Of a stretch of 64,000 nucleotides of DNA, positions 23,277 to 34,628 are shown in pieces. The notes beneath the pieces were generated by a model. The model was not told where the DNA came from. It saw only the letters and a list, made by a program, of their open reading frames with translations, and did not search any database. Each line of letters opens with the position of its first letter. Within the stretch, counting starts at the first letter, position 1. The stretch is from Malania oleifera (lineage: Eukaryota > Streptophyta > Magnoliopsida > Santalales > Ximeniaceae): contig NC_080428.1 in assembly GCF_029873635.1 (NCBI RefSeq), positions 64,703,101 to 64,767,100 of the forward strand, in the 5' to 3' direction. The position numbers were made by a program, and so were the translations under genes.

Positions 23277-23948
23277 CATGATGGGGGGAACCAAGTATGG
23301 GAGGAAGAATGATGAAGGGAAATTAGCATAGGAAAAATGATAAAAGGAGAAAACATGACATGTGGTGAGTGATGATGGAGGGAACAAAGTATGGGATGAA
23401 GAATAATGAAGGGAATATAGCATGGGAAGATTGATAAAGGGAGGAAACATGACATGTGGTGAGTGATGATGGAGGGAACAAAGTATGGGATAAAGAATAA
23501 TGAAGAGAATATAGCATGGGAAGATTGATAAAGGGAGGAAACATGACATGTGGTGAGTGATGATGGGGGGACAAAGTATGGGATGAAGAATTATGAAGGG
23601 AATATAGTATGGGAAGATTGGTAAAGGGAAGAAACATGACATGTGGTGAGTGATGATGGGGGAACAAAGTATGGGATGAAGAATTATGAAGGGAATATAG
23701 TATGGGAAGATTGGTAAAGGGAAGAAACATGACATGTAGTGAGTGATGATAGGGGAACAAAGTATGGGATGAAGAATTATGAAGGGAATATAGTATGGGA
23801 AGATTGGTAAAGGGAAGAAACATGACATGTGGTGAGTGATGATGGGGGAACAAAGTATGGGATGAAGAATTATGAAGGGAATATAATATGGGAAGATTGG
23901 TAAAGGGAAGAAACATGTCATGTGGTGAGTGATGATGGGGGAACAAAG
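23277..23948 (-). repeat. 92-bp tandem array (U3)
   Basis: About seven copies of a 92-bp unit containing ACCACATGTCATGTTTCTTC and CAATCTTCCCATACTATATT on the sense strand. Copies nearest the TATA box are the most diverged. Because 92 is not a multiple of 3, the long ORF across it passes through all frames of the unit and is not a conserved protein. Confidence 0.88.
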
Positions 23949-23966
23949 TATGCTTGCATTTGACAA

Positions 23967-23983
23967 ATTAAAATAAATAAATA

Positions 23984-24047
<64 letters not shown>
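23967..24047. repeat. ATA/AAAT microsatellite in the solo LTR
   Basis: A short AAAT run followed by about 20 ATA units; the matching run in the second LTR copy (61405-61505) is longer. Confidence 0.9.
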
Positions 24048-24099
24048 TGAGGGTTCTAGAAGCTGTGTGGAGCCCATCGGAGATGTGTGGGTCCCACGC

Positions 24100-24960
24100 G
24101 CCATGTGGGGTCCACAAGCCGTTTGAGGGTTACAAAAGCCCGAGCTAGCAAGGCACCGGATATGTGGATCCAGACTAGCATACCAGAGGGGGTAACGTGC
24201 ACCGGATGTAGGAATTCGAGCTAGCGTACCAGGAGAAGTGAGGCCCACAAACCGTGTGGGGCCCAATTGAGATATGTGGGGCCCACAAGCCATGTGGGAC
24301 CTAAAAAGATGTGTGGGGTCCACAAGCCATTTAAGGGTTATAGGAACCCGAGCCAGTAGACACAAGCATGCCAAAAGAGGTAACGTGCATCGGATGTAGG
24401 AATCCGAGCTAGCGTACCAGAGCAGGTAACGTGCATCGGATGTAGGAATCCGAGCTAGCGTACCAGAGGGGGTAACGTGCACCGGATGTAGGAATCCGAG
24501 CTAGCGTACCAAAGAGGATAACGTGCATCGGATGTAGGAATCCAAGCTAGCGTACCAGGAGAAGTGGGGTCCACAAACCGTGTGGGGCCCAATTTGAGAT
24601 ATGTGGGCCCCCCAAGCCATGTGGGACCTAAAAAGATGTGTGGGGTCCACAAGCCATTTAAGGGTTATAGGGACCCGAGCTAGCAGGCACAAGCATGCCA
24701 AAAGAGGTAACGTGCATCGGATGTAGGAATCCGAGCTAGCGTACTAGAGCGGGTAACGTGCATCGGATGTAGGAATCCGAACTAGCGTACCAGAGGGGGT
24801 AACGTGCACCGGATGTAGGAATCCGAGCTAGCGTACCAAAGAGGGTAACGTGCATCGGATGTAGGAATCCAAGCTCGCGTACCAGGAGAAGTGGGGTCCA
24901 CAAACCGTGTGGGGCCCAATTTGAGATATGTGGGGCCCACAAGCCATGTGGGACCTAAAA
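24100..24960 (-). repeat. 46-bp tandem array within higher-order units (U3)
   Basis: Unit of about 46 bp with sense strand GGTACGCTAGCTCGGATTCC and TACATCCGATGCACGTTACC. Runs of these alternate with a longer segment (CTTGTGGACCCCACACATC, then GGTCCCACATGGCTTGTGGG), giving higher-order units of roughly 320 bp. Confidence 0.85.
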
Positions 24961-25135
24961 AGATGTGTGGGGTCCACAAGCAGTGTGAGACCTACAAGGG
25001 TGTGTGGGGTCCACAACCAATGTGGGACCTACTAGAATGTGTGGGGTCCACAAGCAGTGTGGGACCTACAAGGGTGTGTGGGGTCCACAACCAATGTGGG
25101 ACCTACTAGAATATGTGGGGTCCACAACCAGTGTG
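24940..25135 (-). repeat. 37-bp tandem array at the LTR edge
   Basis: About five copies of a 37-bp unit, sense strand GTAGGTCCCACATTGGTTGT then GGACCCCACACACCCTT, ending 55 bp from the LTR terminus. Confidence 0.85.
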
Positions 25136-25193
25136 GAAAGGTTTTGACATGAGGTCTCCTCGGAAAGGCCTGGTTAAAATTGGGGTGTCGACA

Positions 25194-25198
25194 TTTCC
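25194..25198. repeat. Right target-site duplication (TTTCC) of the solo LTR
   Basis: Same five bases as 21490-21494. Confidence 0.9.
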
Positions 25199-25866
25199 TA
25201 TGGATACTCATGTCAAACTGTCAAAAGATGAGGGAGTAGTGATTGATGATATTTCTGGTTATAGAAGATTAATTGGGAGGTTGATTTATCTTACTCATAC
25301 CAGACCAGACATCACCTTTGCAGTCCATCATTTGAGTCAGTTTTTGGATTGTCCTTGAGTGCCACATCTTCAAGTAGCAATGAGAATTTTGAGATATTTG
25401 AAGTTAGCTCATAGAAAAGGTCTATTTTTTTCAAGCTCTTCAGACATTCATATCAAAGGTTTTTCGGATTCAGATTGGGCTAGTTGTCCAGGCACACGAA
25501 GATCAATTAGTGGGATCATCAACAGAGGTAGAATATAGATCAATGGCTTTTACCATTTGTGAGATAATATGGATTAAAGCATTACTTAATGATTTGCATC
25601 AGCCACATAGTCAACCAGCACTGTTTGTTCTGTGATAATAAGGCGGCAATTCAAATCGCAGCTAACCCATTTTATCATGAACGCACCAAACACATCGAAA
25701 TAGATTGCCACTTAGTGCGAGAAAAAATTCAATAAGGTTCATTAACTGTTCTTTGTGTTAATTCTGCTCACCAAATAGCAGACTTAATGACAAAGTCGCT
25801 CGGATCTAAGCCATTTGATATACTGTTGTCCAAGATGAATATGCATAATATATACATATCATCTTG
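25199..25866 (+). pseudogene. Copia RT end and RNase H (decayed)
   Basis: Continues the frame broken at 21494: MDTHVKLSKDEG, YRRLIGRLIYLTHTRPDITF, HHLSQFLDCP, then after a stop [59 protein letters not shown] and QIADLMTKSLGS. Several stops and a frame change, with a lost segment between RRSISG and STEVEY. Confidence 0.85.
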
Positions 25867-25874
25867 AGGGGGAC
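25862..25874 (+). other. Polypurine tract of the Ale-like Copia
   Basis: TTGAGGGGGAC directly before the 3' LTR. Confidence 0.8.
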
Positions 25875-26054
25875 ATATTACAGATTGATATAATATAGAT
25901 TAAATATGTGGATATTTTTCATTGGTTTATAACAAAGTTAGTTAATGTTAGTTACATTCAACTCTATATAAATACAAAGTATTCATTTGTATACGTAATT
26001 GAAAGGTAGAAGAATGCAGTTTTAATTCTTTTCTTTAGTCTGCTTTCTGTTTCA
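25875..26054 (+). mobile_element. 3' LTR of the Ale-like Copia
   Basis: Matches the 5' LTR except for about 7 substitutions and a 6-bp insertion (TACGTA-like) near the TTGTAATTG stretch. It ends CTGTTTCA; GC-rich Gypsy LTR sequence resumes at 26055. Confidence 0.85.
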
Positions 26055-26251
26055 GGAGCGGATGGAAGCAATGGTGTGTGAGGAAGATGCGTGGGCTGGG
26101 CTACTATGCGTGAACGAGAGAGGGAGAGAAGAGGATGGGGTGGCTGTAGGCTGTGGGGGGCTACTGAGTGTGATAGAGAAAGAGAGAAGTTAGGTTTTTT
26201 TTTTTTTGAATGGTTCCCTCCGCCCCCCTACTGTGTGTGTGTTACCTAGCC

Positions 26252-26259
26252 TTTTTATA
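26252..26259 (-). promoter_or_regulatory. TATA box of the Gypsy LTR
   Basis: Minus strand TATAAAAA inside AAGCCTATAAAAAGGC, about 170 bp from the U3 start. It fixes the transcription direction as minus, in agreement with the primer-binding site. Confidence 0.5.
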
Positions 26260-26279
26260 GGCTTTCATCCCCCCAACCC

Positions 26280-26320
<41 letters not shown>

Positions 26321-26344
26321 TTAAAAATAATGAAAATATCCTAC

Positions 26345-26380
<36 letters not shown>

Positions 26381-26425
26381 GGGCGCCTTTGTTATATTTG
26401 GCCCGGGCAAAATGGGGTGTCAACA

Positions 26426-27248
26426 CATGCTATGTTTAACCCTCATGACTGGGTTGTGCGGTCTGAAGATTGGCTTAGCTTGATTAGCCGACCAAAGCAA
26501 AATCAAAACATTTTGTCTGTAAGTGCGATTTGCCACACATTTTAGTCCGGGAACAAGTGTGTACTCCCCTACTCAGGCCAAATCCACTATCCACAGCCAA
26601 CACTTTCACAATAGTGTGGCTGTACTAATACCCATATGTAGCTACGGTACCAACCATCCACCACATCCGGCCCATCAAGGTTCTTAAAACATATAATTGC
26701 AATTTATGCAATTACACAGTATAATACTCTCATCATTTTCCCAATGTAAAATTTGTGATAAATTTTATCATCATTCCCAATCAAGCACGTAACAAATATA
26801 ACATCGTAAAATTTTTAACATACTTAATTATGCATTAAAATAAATTAAACTCATGCCAGATGATTTATATAATAATTGTAATTTCATAAATTAGCTGAGA
26901 AATTCTCCTAAATATATACTCAATAAATTTAAATAAAAAGGCGGGTATGATTAACTCCCCATATTTAAATTTAATCCCTAATATATTTTGAAAAACCCAA
27001 ATATGATCAAATCCCCACACTATAATTTAATTCAGGTATATGGATATAATTTATAAAAAAAAATAATCAATTTAAATCAGACATACTTTAAAATAAATTC
27101 TGACATAATATAACACACTTATCCTAACTCTAGAGTGGTGTCTATGGCATACAAAAGATGAAATTTCTATGATTAAATCTTTGAAGAGCGGAGTTAGGAC
27201 CTAGGAATGATGTATGTTCTTCAATTTTGTTGAGAAATGGAAGAGAAA

Positions 27249-27319
<71 letters not shown>

Positions 27320-27500
27320 AGGGATTGTAGGGGGGTTATGAAATTCAATTTCATATGGAATCATTAGGAAGTTTCCTAATTTATATATATAAATAAATAT
27401 ATATTATATTATATTATTTAATTAATTAATTTTTAATTTAATTTAATTTTTTTTATACTTACGTGCATATTATTTTTGGGGTTATTATATAGGTGAAATC
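26426..27500. other. Unclassified sequence right of the Gypsy LTR
   Basis: No ORF with recognisable motifs. The first 300 bp resemble non-coding retrotransposon DNA (CTGGGTTGTGCGGTCTGAAG), followed by AT-rich sequence and an (AG)n run. On the minus strand the 27150-27250 stretch looks like the 5' leader type of Gypsy LTRs, but I could not pair it with a second LTR. Confidence 0.35.
27252..27316. repeat. (AG)n microsatellite
   Basis: About 32 AG units without interruption. Confidence 0.97.
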
Positions 27501-27599
27501 CTATAAACTCATGTGTCTTAATATGCATCTGCATTTTGCTCAACTCTTACTTAGAAACCATGCATGAAACAAAAACCGCAAAAGTTACAAAATATGCTA

Positions 27600-29143
27600 C
27601 CTCAAACACACCCCATTACAAATAAATAATTTTACATTAAGCTTCCTTGGGTGCTTAAGTTCTTTCCAAGTGAGTGTCCATCTGATCTTTCCTACTCGAC
27701 GACTACTCGGTCCGATCTTTGCCTTTTTTTACCAATACTTCATGTATACATTGAGAAAGATGGATTACATTGAGAATAACAAATATGTAAATATCATCAA
27801 AACATTTTAAACATGATTATGTAGTCCCCAGGCTAAAAGGAAGGAGTGAAAAAAATGAAAAAAAAAAACAAAAACAATTGGGCTTTTATATTTAAAATAG
27901 TGGGCTACATATCACTACCGCATTGGGGCACGTGGCATGTTCTAGGCCAAGCATAAATGGGGCGATGTGGGTCATTCTCAATCGTTTGATCTATGTTTTC
28001 TTTAGATGGTCAGATTTCCACCATGTCAGCAATCCTTATTTAAAGGTTTGACTCAACCAAGCATTGACACTTGTCGGGCCCATCAAGGTGACGTCACGCT
28101 GATGTCACTCAATTTAAAAAAACAAAATAAGGGGGAAGCCATTGGATGTTGACACGTGCTAGGATTACGCCACCTTCTGGAAAAAAGAAAAAAATAATAA
28201 ATAAAAATAAAGAAATATCGATCACGTGTCACCACATGGGATTGATACGTGGCCCCCACTTCTAGAGTCAGTTGAACTGGTTCGGACCATCTGAATCGGT
28301 TTACTTAAATTCTTTTTATTGTTTATTTATTTATTTATAAAATTTTCAATTGAGAAAAATATTTAAAAATCATAAAAAATTTTGAAAAATTTTAGAAAAA
28401 ATTAGGAAAATTTAGTAAAAAAATCAGGAAAAATATTTTGAGTTTCATAAAAATAAAAAATATTTTTGGACTATTTTGAGCCAAAATAAATAAGGAAAAA
28501 CCTTCAAAAATCCCATAAAATTTTAGAAAAATGTAAAAAAATTTCAAAAATTTTCTACAAAAATTTTGAAAAACCTCAGATGTTTTTAAAGATGTTTTTG
28601 CACATAATTTAACTTTTCTTTTTTCTAATTTTTGTAATAGTGTGCTCCTATGATTTAAAAAATGACAATGAGGTGTTTTTAGACCTTACCTTCATCGGCT
28701 CTAAGGGAGGGTTTTCCAACAAGATACCATCATTTGGAGACCTTTAAACATTCTTAAATCACACTGAGATCTTTAATCTCATGATAACTTTATTTATTTA
28801 TTTATTTGTTAATTTCAAAAGGAGTTAAGTTAATCTTATTAAATTCAATTTGGGGATTATTCATAATTAGTTAGGTATCATTTGTAGAACGGGTGTGTAG
28901 GGGGTGTAAATATATTCCCCTCACATAACTGTATTCCTGATCCCAATTCTAGTATAAGCAAACCAATACTACTGATTCTTTGGCTTATGATTAGTTTAGT
29001 GACCAATCAAATGAGTAGTAATTAGGTGTTCTAACCGTACCCAGGTAAACAATAGATTAGTGGTGACTCCAAATTCAAAATTTTCAAAAATCATATATTA
29101 TCACCTCGCCATCCCAGGAACCCCTCTCTATGACATCGCGACC
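27600..29143 (+). mobile_element. Gypsy LTR relic, U5 side, plus orientation
   Basis: Ends with the conserved U5 module (28870-29075) followed by TATGACATCGCGAC, which resembles the GGGACGTCGCGACA end of the large LTRs. The upstream part has the same layout (ACGTGGC tracts, then GAACTGGTTC, then A-rich repeats) as U5 of the copy at 63000-63600. No left terminus was found. Confidence 0.45.
28870..29075 (+). repeat. Conserved U5 module, diverged copy 3
   Basis: Keeps GGGTGTGTAGGGGGTGTAAAT...TTCCCCTC, AAGCAAACCAATACTACTGATT-like spacing, TAGGTGTTCTAACCGTACC and TTAGTGGTGACTCCA. The first hairpin is degraded. Confidence 0.55.
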
Positions 29144-30915
29144 GCTTTCCGCTCTCTTGTGTTGCCATGCTGCCCATGCCAACAAATATTTTTTCCATGG
29201 TTTAGCTAGCATTCCTAAGTTGGACCCCTTCATGACCTTGTCTTGAAAACACCTTTTCCAATTTATTTGTAAGTCACTTGATTTAATTTTAACTTCCTTA
29301 CCTGCAATTTTCAATTTTCAATTCTTTTTTTTTTTTTCATTTTTTTTGCCAATATACCCCATTTAGTGTCATATTTTTTTTAAAAAAATTGTCACATATA
29401 CCCATTTCCTTTGTGAATTGCTTCTAAAAAATACTTATAAAAAATAGTTCTTTCACATAAAATTTTAATCATTAATGGTATGATCTTATATTAGTATCTA
29501 GATCCAAATTCAAATTATTGGTACCTACACCAAATCAACATCTTTTACTTGTATAGGTTCGAGTGCTAACATGTCATCTTCTAATTAGTTGTTTCCGAAC
29601 CCCATGTTAAGAAATCGTGCCTTACAACTTATTTTGCTAATGTAAAGATTTATATACTTTCCAAAAAATGAAAGTTATCTTGCCAACAACTTAAATAAAT
29701 GATATTTTATTCTAATGTATCATTTCTAATTAATTAAGTACTAACAGCAAGTGAACTTTAAAAGATAAATAAAATGCAAAAATCCATTCAATTTTGAAAA
29801 ATAATTATTTTAATTTTAATTTTTTTTGTTTTCTAAAGAATTATTTTAAAATTTTATATACTATGGATAGTTGTGGCAATACCACAATTTGAAATAGGGT
29901 CTGAGATATGAATCATTGGGTCAAAGTCCAAGTTTGATTTGCTAATTATTTGTAATTTTATAATATTTATATCAAATAAATAAACAACAGTGTTTAGGCA
30001 TTATTTAGTCGTGAAAATAGTTTCATTTTTTTATTTATAATGTTCAAATAATCACATAAATGCCACATTATTTTTCAATTTTCTATATCTATATCGAAAA
30101 GTGGAAAAGTATTTTCTTTTTATATTTTTATATTTTTGACTTCTTAAAAATTTACGTACGAGAGTATAAAATTCAAAGTCTTAAAATTTAATTTGTGTGA
30201 TTTTTATATATTGAATTTCTCTCAAATCTACACAAATTCAAATCCACGCCCCACAATTCATGATCATAAATGCTATCTTATATAATTAAGGAAAAATTAA
30301 AAAATGTATTTCTTTTTTTGTAATTATTTTGGGAACTCTAAATAAAAAAATAAAAAACCTATTTTGCAACTAAACAAACTCTTCATTTTCTACACTTTTA
30401 GTATGAACCTTAAAAAACTAAAAAATAAGATGATATATATATATATATATATTAAAAAAAATCAAGAATCAAGAATTGGAAATGAGAAATATTTTCCACA
30501 ACTAAATGGGTTCCAACTTTTGGTATAGGATTAAAGAATAAAAACAAATTTAAAATGTAGAATACAAAGATAAACCATTAAGATACAATTATTTAATGAT
30601 ATTAACTTTTATTTTAAAAGGCATGAAATTTAAATTGATTTAATCTGTATATATGGAAAACAATTTGTATTTTTCCTTTTTAGTTCTTAAAAAATTTAAT
30701 AAAAATATCAGTGAATCCTATTTAATATTTATCTTAGTGAAAAGCTTCTCTAATTTAAAAACATGCATGCACATTAAAATCTTAAAATAGAAATATTCGA
30801 TGGCACAAATAAAGGATGACACGAAATAGGAAAATTGATGGCTAGTTATGGTATGTAATAATTTATAGAAATATTTTTGTAATATCGATTCAAAACTTCA
30901 TGACAACTCTAACTC

Positions 30916-30923
30916 TATATAAA
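30916..30923 (+). promoter_or_regulatory. TATA box of small ORF copy B
   Basis: TATATAAA in the same GACAACTCTAACTC context, 77 bp before the ATG. Confidence 0.55.
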
Positions 30924-30992
30924 CCACAAGCTCACACTCAATTTCATACCAAAATTCATTTTAGAGAGAAAGAGTGGGGGGAAAGGAAGAAA

Positions 30993-31139
30993 ATGATTCT
31001 TGTTGAAGCCTTGAAATTTATGGCATCCATGGTAGATGGTTCATTGCTCTTGGGAGATTTCAATTGGAAAAAAATTTGCTTGAAGCTGAAAGATGAAAGG
31101 AAGAATTTTGTTTGTGGCAAGTCGCTCAACATTACTTAG
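30993..31139 (+). CDS. Repeated 48-codon ORF, copy B (function unknown)
   Basis: 48 codons plus TAG, same length as copies A and D. The peptide begins MILVEALKFMASMVDG, continues GDFNWKKICLKLKD and ends CGKSLNIT. The ATG used here is the one conserved in all copies; an upstream in-frame extension to 30900 spans the TATA box and is not conserved. B appears closest to the common ancestor, since it agrees with either A or D at most variable sites. No domain recognised. The sequence downstream (31140-31330), with ATAGAGTGCAGGGGCATTCTTGAACA near the end in shortened form, is also conserved and would be the 3' UTR. Confidence 0.5.
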   Translation: MILVEALKFMASMVDGSLLLGDFNWKKICLKLKDERKNFVCGKSLNIT

Positions 31140-31642
31140 ATTCGTTATAAAATAATGTATTATTTTTCTTGTTTTTGATCTTGAAAATAATGTTGGTCAT
31201 GATTGTTTTGTTATTGTGTTCTTGCAGTGTATTTAATTTTTAATGTCTGGTGTATGTTTTTATATTTCTATGTTATAGTGCATAAATCTTTGTTCTGTAC
31301 TTGCATAGAGTGCAGGGGCATTCTTGAACATTAATGTTGGTTTGTGTGTTGATGTGGAAAGTAATAGTTTTGATTTATATTTTACCAAAATTCATATAAA
31401 TCAAAATCCATGTTTCATAAAACTCAAAATTCAAGATCTCTCTAAATATAGAAAAAGCACTTTTTAGAATGTATAATATTGAGAGACACCAATAAAATGC
31501 AATTATTTAATTAATGATATCAACTTTTTATAATCTGAATTCCAACAAAATATAAGCATTTGTTTAGACTCAGATCAGATTTGAAATTTGGATTTCAAAT
31601 CTTTGGTTTTAAGCAAATGGTGATCTGTGATTTTAAACTGGG

Positions 31643-31646
<4 letters not shown>

Positions 31647-31679
<33 letters not shown>

Positions 31680-31680
31680 G
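31647..31680. repeat. (AAT)n microsatellite in block B
   Basis: About eleven AAT units at the position where block D has GAT units (46276-46303). Confidence 0.95.
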
Positions 31681-32785
31681 GTAAATTCCCAATAAGGAAT
31701 GTTGGGTTGTCTTTAATCCCGATAGCAAGATGGATCATAGAAGCTTAGTGAAAATATGTTTTTCAGTTTTTACACATTATTATTCCAAAAGTGAATGACA
31801 ATGTTGTTGTTTTTTTATTATCTGAAAATATGGAAATAAAAAAATAAAATAAATAAAAATAATAATTTTTCAGAGATGAATTCAACAAACCCATAATTTT
31901 CTTCTTCCTTTTTTTCTTTTGTTTTTTTATTTGCTCCGAAGAACAGGCCCTAAATTACTTAATCCAAGACTCAAGATCTTCCAGAGTCATGCAGCAATTC
32001 ACTAAATTATAAATTGTTTGGATTGCGCACTTTGTATAGGTCATGTGTTACGCACATACAAGCGCATGCATATAGGCAAAATATTGTAATTAAAATTTTA
32101 ATAATAAAATTAGGGTCATTTTAGGAATAACAAGAAGAAAAACATTGACCAAAAATTAGCTCTCATTTTCTTAATTAATAGTTGAGATAAGTTCGGTGTC
32201 AATCAAATATTTTTGTTATATTATGACCTCATCACAAAACCATATAAAACTTAAGATATTAAATTTTATACGGAGGATAAGGTACTTCCTTTTTTTTTTT
32301 TTTTGCATAGGACTCAAATTTTCATTGAAAAAAATGATAATATAAATTTTGTTTGGATCTAAACATCCTTTACTAATTGAAGTTGAATAAATATTAAGAA
32401 AGAGACGAGATTAATTTTTTGTATTCTAATTTTCTTCAACATTACATGCACATTAAATAAAATTTTAGAATCATTACTTCACCAATTAATGAAAATAAAA
32501 TTCCCATATACATTTCATATTTCAATTTTACAATTAATATTTCTTTTATTGACATTTCCATCCCTTTCAATTATGGTACCTATCTACGAATCATGTTTTA
32601 GGGTTTTTTTTTTTTTTTCTAGATATGAGATTGGGAGGAAGATCAATCACTCAAGCACTTTGCTACCTCATAATTGAGGACCACATTAATTTCTTTTCAA
32701 TTATTTAATTATTTTACTATGTTTTTATTATAGAATATTTATGCATAAAGAAAACTTTAAATTTGGAGGTGCTTCAGTTAGACCT

Positions 32786-34470
32786 TGTTAGCTTTAGTGT
32801 ATTTCCAAGAGGGGGGGTGAATTGGGTATTTAAAAAATTTTGCTTAGGTTAAACTAGATCAACTATATTACCCAACTTAGGATCTGTCTATGCAAAAATA
32901 AACTTAATCATTCACAATAAAACATACACATGGAGTAAATAAATTGTAGAAATATAAATAACACGCACGATATGTTATCAGAATTCGACTAACTGTACCT
33001 ACATCCTCGCCTCTAGCTCGCAAGCCCGAAAATTCCAATAATGTTCACTTAACGGGTGGAGTGGTACCTAATACAATCAGGTCAATTAGCACAGGGCTGA
33101 CCTCAACCTTTACAAATTTTCCTTGCGGGCTGGAGAACGCCCTAACAATCCTTACAGGCTGGATTACTGCCTCCTCAAATCACGCCTGGAATACAAACGA
33201 ATTACAATACAAACTGTGTACAATATAATGTTTCTCCAATAAGCAGATATGTATCAATACAAATCAATCAAATGTACATCAACTATATAGGTAAATGGAA
33301 GCTCGGTGATGTGTATTCTTGTGCAAACTACACAACAAGATATGATCGCAAGAATGCTCAAGAGTGTTATAATCAAGCTATTTTTTTTAAACAAGTTATA
33401 TCAAATCTTAATAATGAATCAGAGTTTCAAAGATGATGCAACAATCTTTAAATCAATTCAAAAATATTTTCTTCAATGAAATATGCTCAAGAGTTGTTTG
33501 AAAGAATAATATAGTTTGTTAAAAATATTTTGCACAACAAAATCAATCTATAAGAATCTTTGCAACGACAATGCAAAGATCCTTAAGCTACTAGGTATTT
33601 CCCAACACAAGATTTATTAAATAAAATCTGTGGGAAAACCTTGCTTAACTCTCCAAAATTAATATCAATCAACCAAGCAAAGTAATGGGAGTATAAGCAA
33701 TAATACTAAGCAATAACCTAGGCAAGAACTCTCACAAAACTAAGATTAATCAATAGAATGAAAGTATGAGAGTGTTTGAAAGTATTATAGGCAAAATGAG
33801 ATTTTGAGTTTGAGAGAATTTTGACTAATGATTTTTCTTAATCTCTCCTTAATCCACACAAATGAACCTATATTATAGGCTAGGGTAAAATTATAACCGT
33901 TTGGGACTTGTTGGGAATTCTTAAAAAAGTTTCAAATTGTTTAAACACAATTAACCCAACTTAACCCGTATTTACCTCAGTTAAAAAATTTTTAACCCAA
34001 CAAGGTTCGGGTGGCTGAACCGTAATTCGGTCACCCGAACAGATACAGTTATAAATGTCCTTTAAATTAGTTCGACAGTCCAAGTCCCAGTTTGGTGGCC
34101 CGAATCAAAGTTAGAAACATTGCTTCAGATTTTCGGGTGCCCGGTCATAGGTTTGGTAGCCCAAACTCATGTGTTCGGTTGCCCGTGCCATTTTTGAACG
34201 TACTTCCTGGGTGGCCCGAGTTGGTGAGGGGTCCTTTTCAAGTGGCTTGGGTGCCCGTGGAAGATATGCACAAAATGGTTCAGTCGCCCGAGAGCCTAAG
34301 TCAACTGTTGACTTTTCAATAGTTTAAGCACCCAAGGAGTTTTGAACTCTTGGGGTTCAGTCGCCCGAGCTCTCTCAAACTCCCCAATAATATTCAATTT
34401 TAATGCATTTTTAACACTCCTCAATTTTGTATAATATATGTGCATAAGTGTTGGGATCTAGAGTCATACT
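32786..34470 (-). mobile_element. Sirevirus-like LTR
   Basis: Left end TGTTAGCTTTAGTG followed by CCAAGAGGGGGGGTGAATTG, the complement of the ...CAATTCACCCCCCCTCTTGG signature common near the 3' end of Copia Sirevirus/Maximus-like LTRs. The interior is non-coding with repeated pieces like GGTCACCCGAAC and GGTTCAGTCGCCCGAG. It interrupts block B exactly where similarity to 8090 and 36880 stops, and on the right it abuts the gag of another Copia. No target duplication found; the right edge is approximate. Confidence 0.5.
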
Positions 34471-34471
34471 A

Positions 34472-34628
34472 GGTATCGTTTTCCCAATCTCTATCACCCA
34501 TATCCACTGGTTTATCATCCAAAGCAATATCCAATTCTAGCTGAAACAGGATGTCCATCACCTCACATTGCCACATACCAAAATTATTGGTACCATCAGA
34601 CTTTTCCACCTCAAACCGAGCATTAGCT
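34472..34628 (-). pseudogene. Copia gag, N-terminal fragment
   Basis: Minus strand encodes ARFEVEKSDGTNNFGMWQCE then ILFQLELDIALDD and DRDWENDT followed by a stop. This is the (F/Y)-x-G-x-NF-x-x-W Gag start of Tork/TNT1-type Copia. It lies about 340 bp downstream of a degraded primer-binding site and is cut at the LTR boundary near 34470. Confidence 0.65.

Larger units (their letters stand above)
21495..25193 (-). mobile_element. Large Gypsy-type solo LTR with tandem-repeat U3
   Basis: A 3,699-bp TG...CA unit bounded by a perfect TTTCC duplication with no internal region, so a solo LTR left by LTR-LTR recombination. Sense is minus: it starts TGTCGACACCCCAATTTTAA and ends CGGGACGTCGCGACA. In order: a 37-bp array, a 46-bp array, an ATT microsatellite and a 92-bp array make up U3. 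They are followed by a TATA box (23226-23233), a transcribed part with a donor consensus at 22763-22764, and U5 with the conserved module. The Copia frame reads straight across when the LTR and one duplication are removed. Long ORFs inside are repeat artefacts. The second copy is at 59435-64000. Confidence 0.92.
12435..26054 (+). mobile_element. Ale-like Copia retrotransposon (decayed), host of two further insertions
   Basis: Plus-strand Copia with short LTRs (12435-12608 and 25875-26054), a tRNA-iMet-type primer-binding site and, in order, gag, protease, integrase, RT and RNase H. Between the LTRs I count about 7 substitutions and one 6-bp insertion, so it is not recent. It is interrupted in gag by the young Copia (13102-18597) and between RT and RNase H by a solo LTR (21495-25193). 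After subtracting these, about 4.4 kb remains. Internal stops and missing segments, including the gag zinc knuckle, make it non-autonomous. A target duplication was not resolved. Confidence 0.85.
10566..26425 (-). mobile_element. Gypsy 5' LTR (minus), interrupted by nested Copia
   Basis: The right end, read on the minus strand, is TGTTGACACCCCATTTTGCC and the left end is GGGACATCGCGACA. The native LTR is about 2.24 kb once the Copia at 12435-26054 is removed. In order on the minus strand: U3 (26425-26260, with an ATA microsatellite at 26282-26376), a TATA box at 26252-26259, a GC-rich transcribed part continuing at 12434-11930, a splice-donor consensus, AT-rich U5 (with (ATT)n at 11746-11790), and the conserved U5 module at 10630-10795. 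The flanks CAAAC and CATGC do not form a target duplication, as expected if this is one LTR of a larger element. GC-rich ORFs on both strands at 11830-12450 are compositional. Confidence 0.7.
29390..32785. repeat. Segmental duplication block B
   Basis: Colinear with block D (43380-47490) and with 2.6-8.1 kb of block A. Landmarks: TTCCTTTGTGAATTGCTTCT, CTTATATTAGTATCTAGATC, the promoter region, the small ORF, the microsatellite at 31647, CCAGAGTCATGCAGCAATTC and GTCATTTTAGGAATAAC. Block B lacks the MITE and the ClpF exons present in block D. Confidence 0.75.

Noticed and set aside
23277..23948. Regularly spaced repeats that could suggest a CRISPR array
   Set aside because: Units are contiguous 92-bp repeats without unique spacers, in a eukaryotic LTR.
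23229..24482. 417-codon minus-strand ORF with repeats like IFPYYIPFIILHPILCS
   Set aside because: It runs across the 92-bp and 46-bp tandem arrays and the ATA microsatellite (poly-Tyr). The units are not multiples of 3, so different frames of one stop-poor repeat are read in turn. It lies in LTR U3 upstream of the TATA box.
27142..27354. 70-codon minus-strand ORF rich in Leu-Ser
   Set aside because: It is the (CT)n strand of the AG microsatellite.
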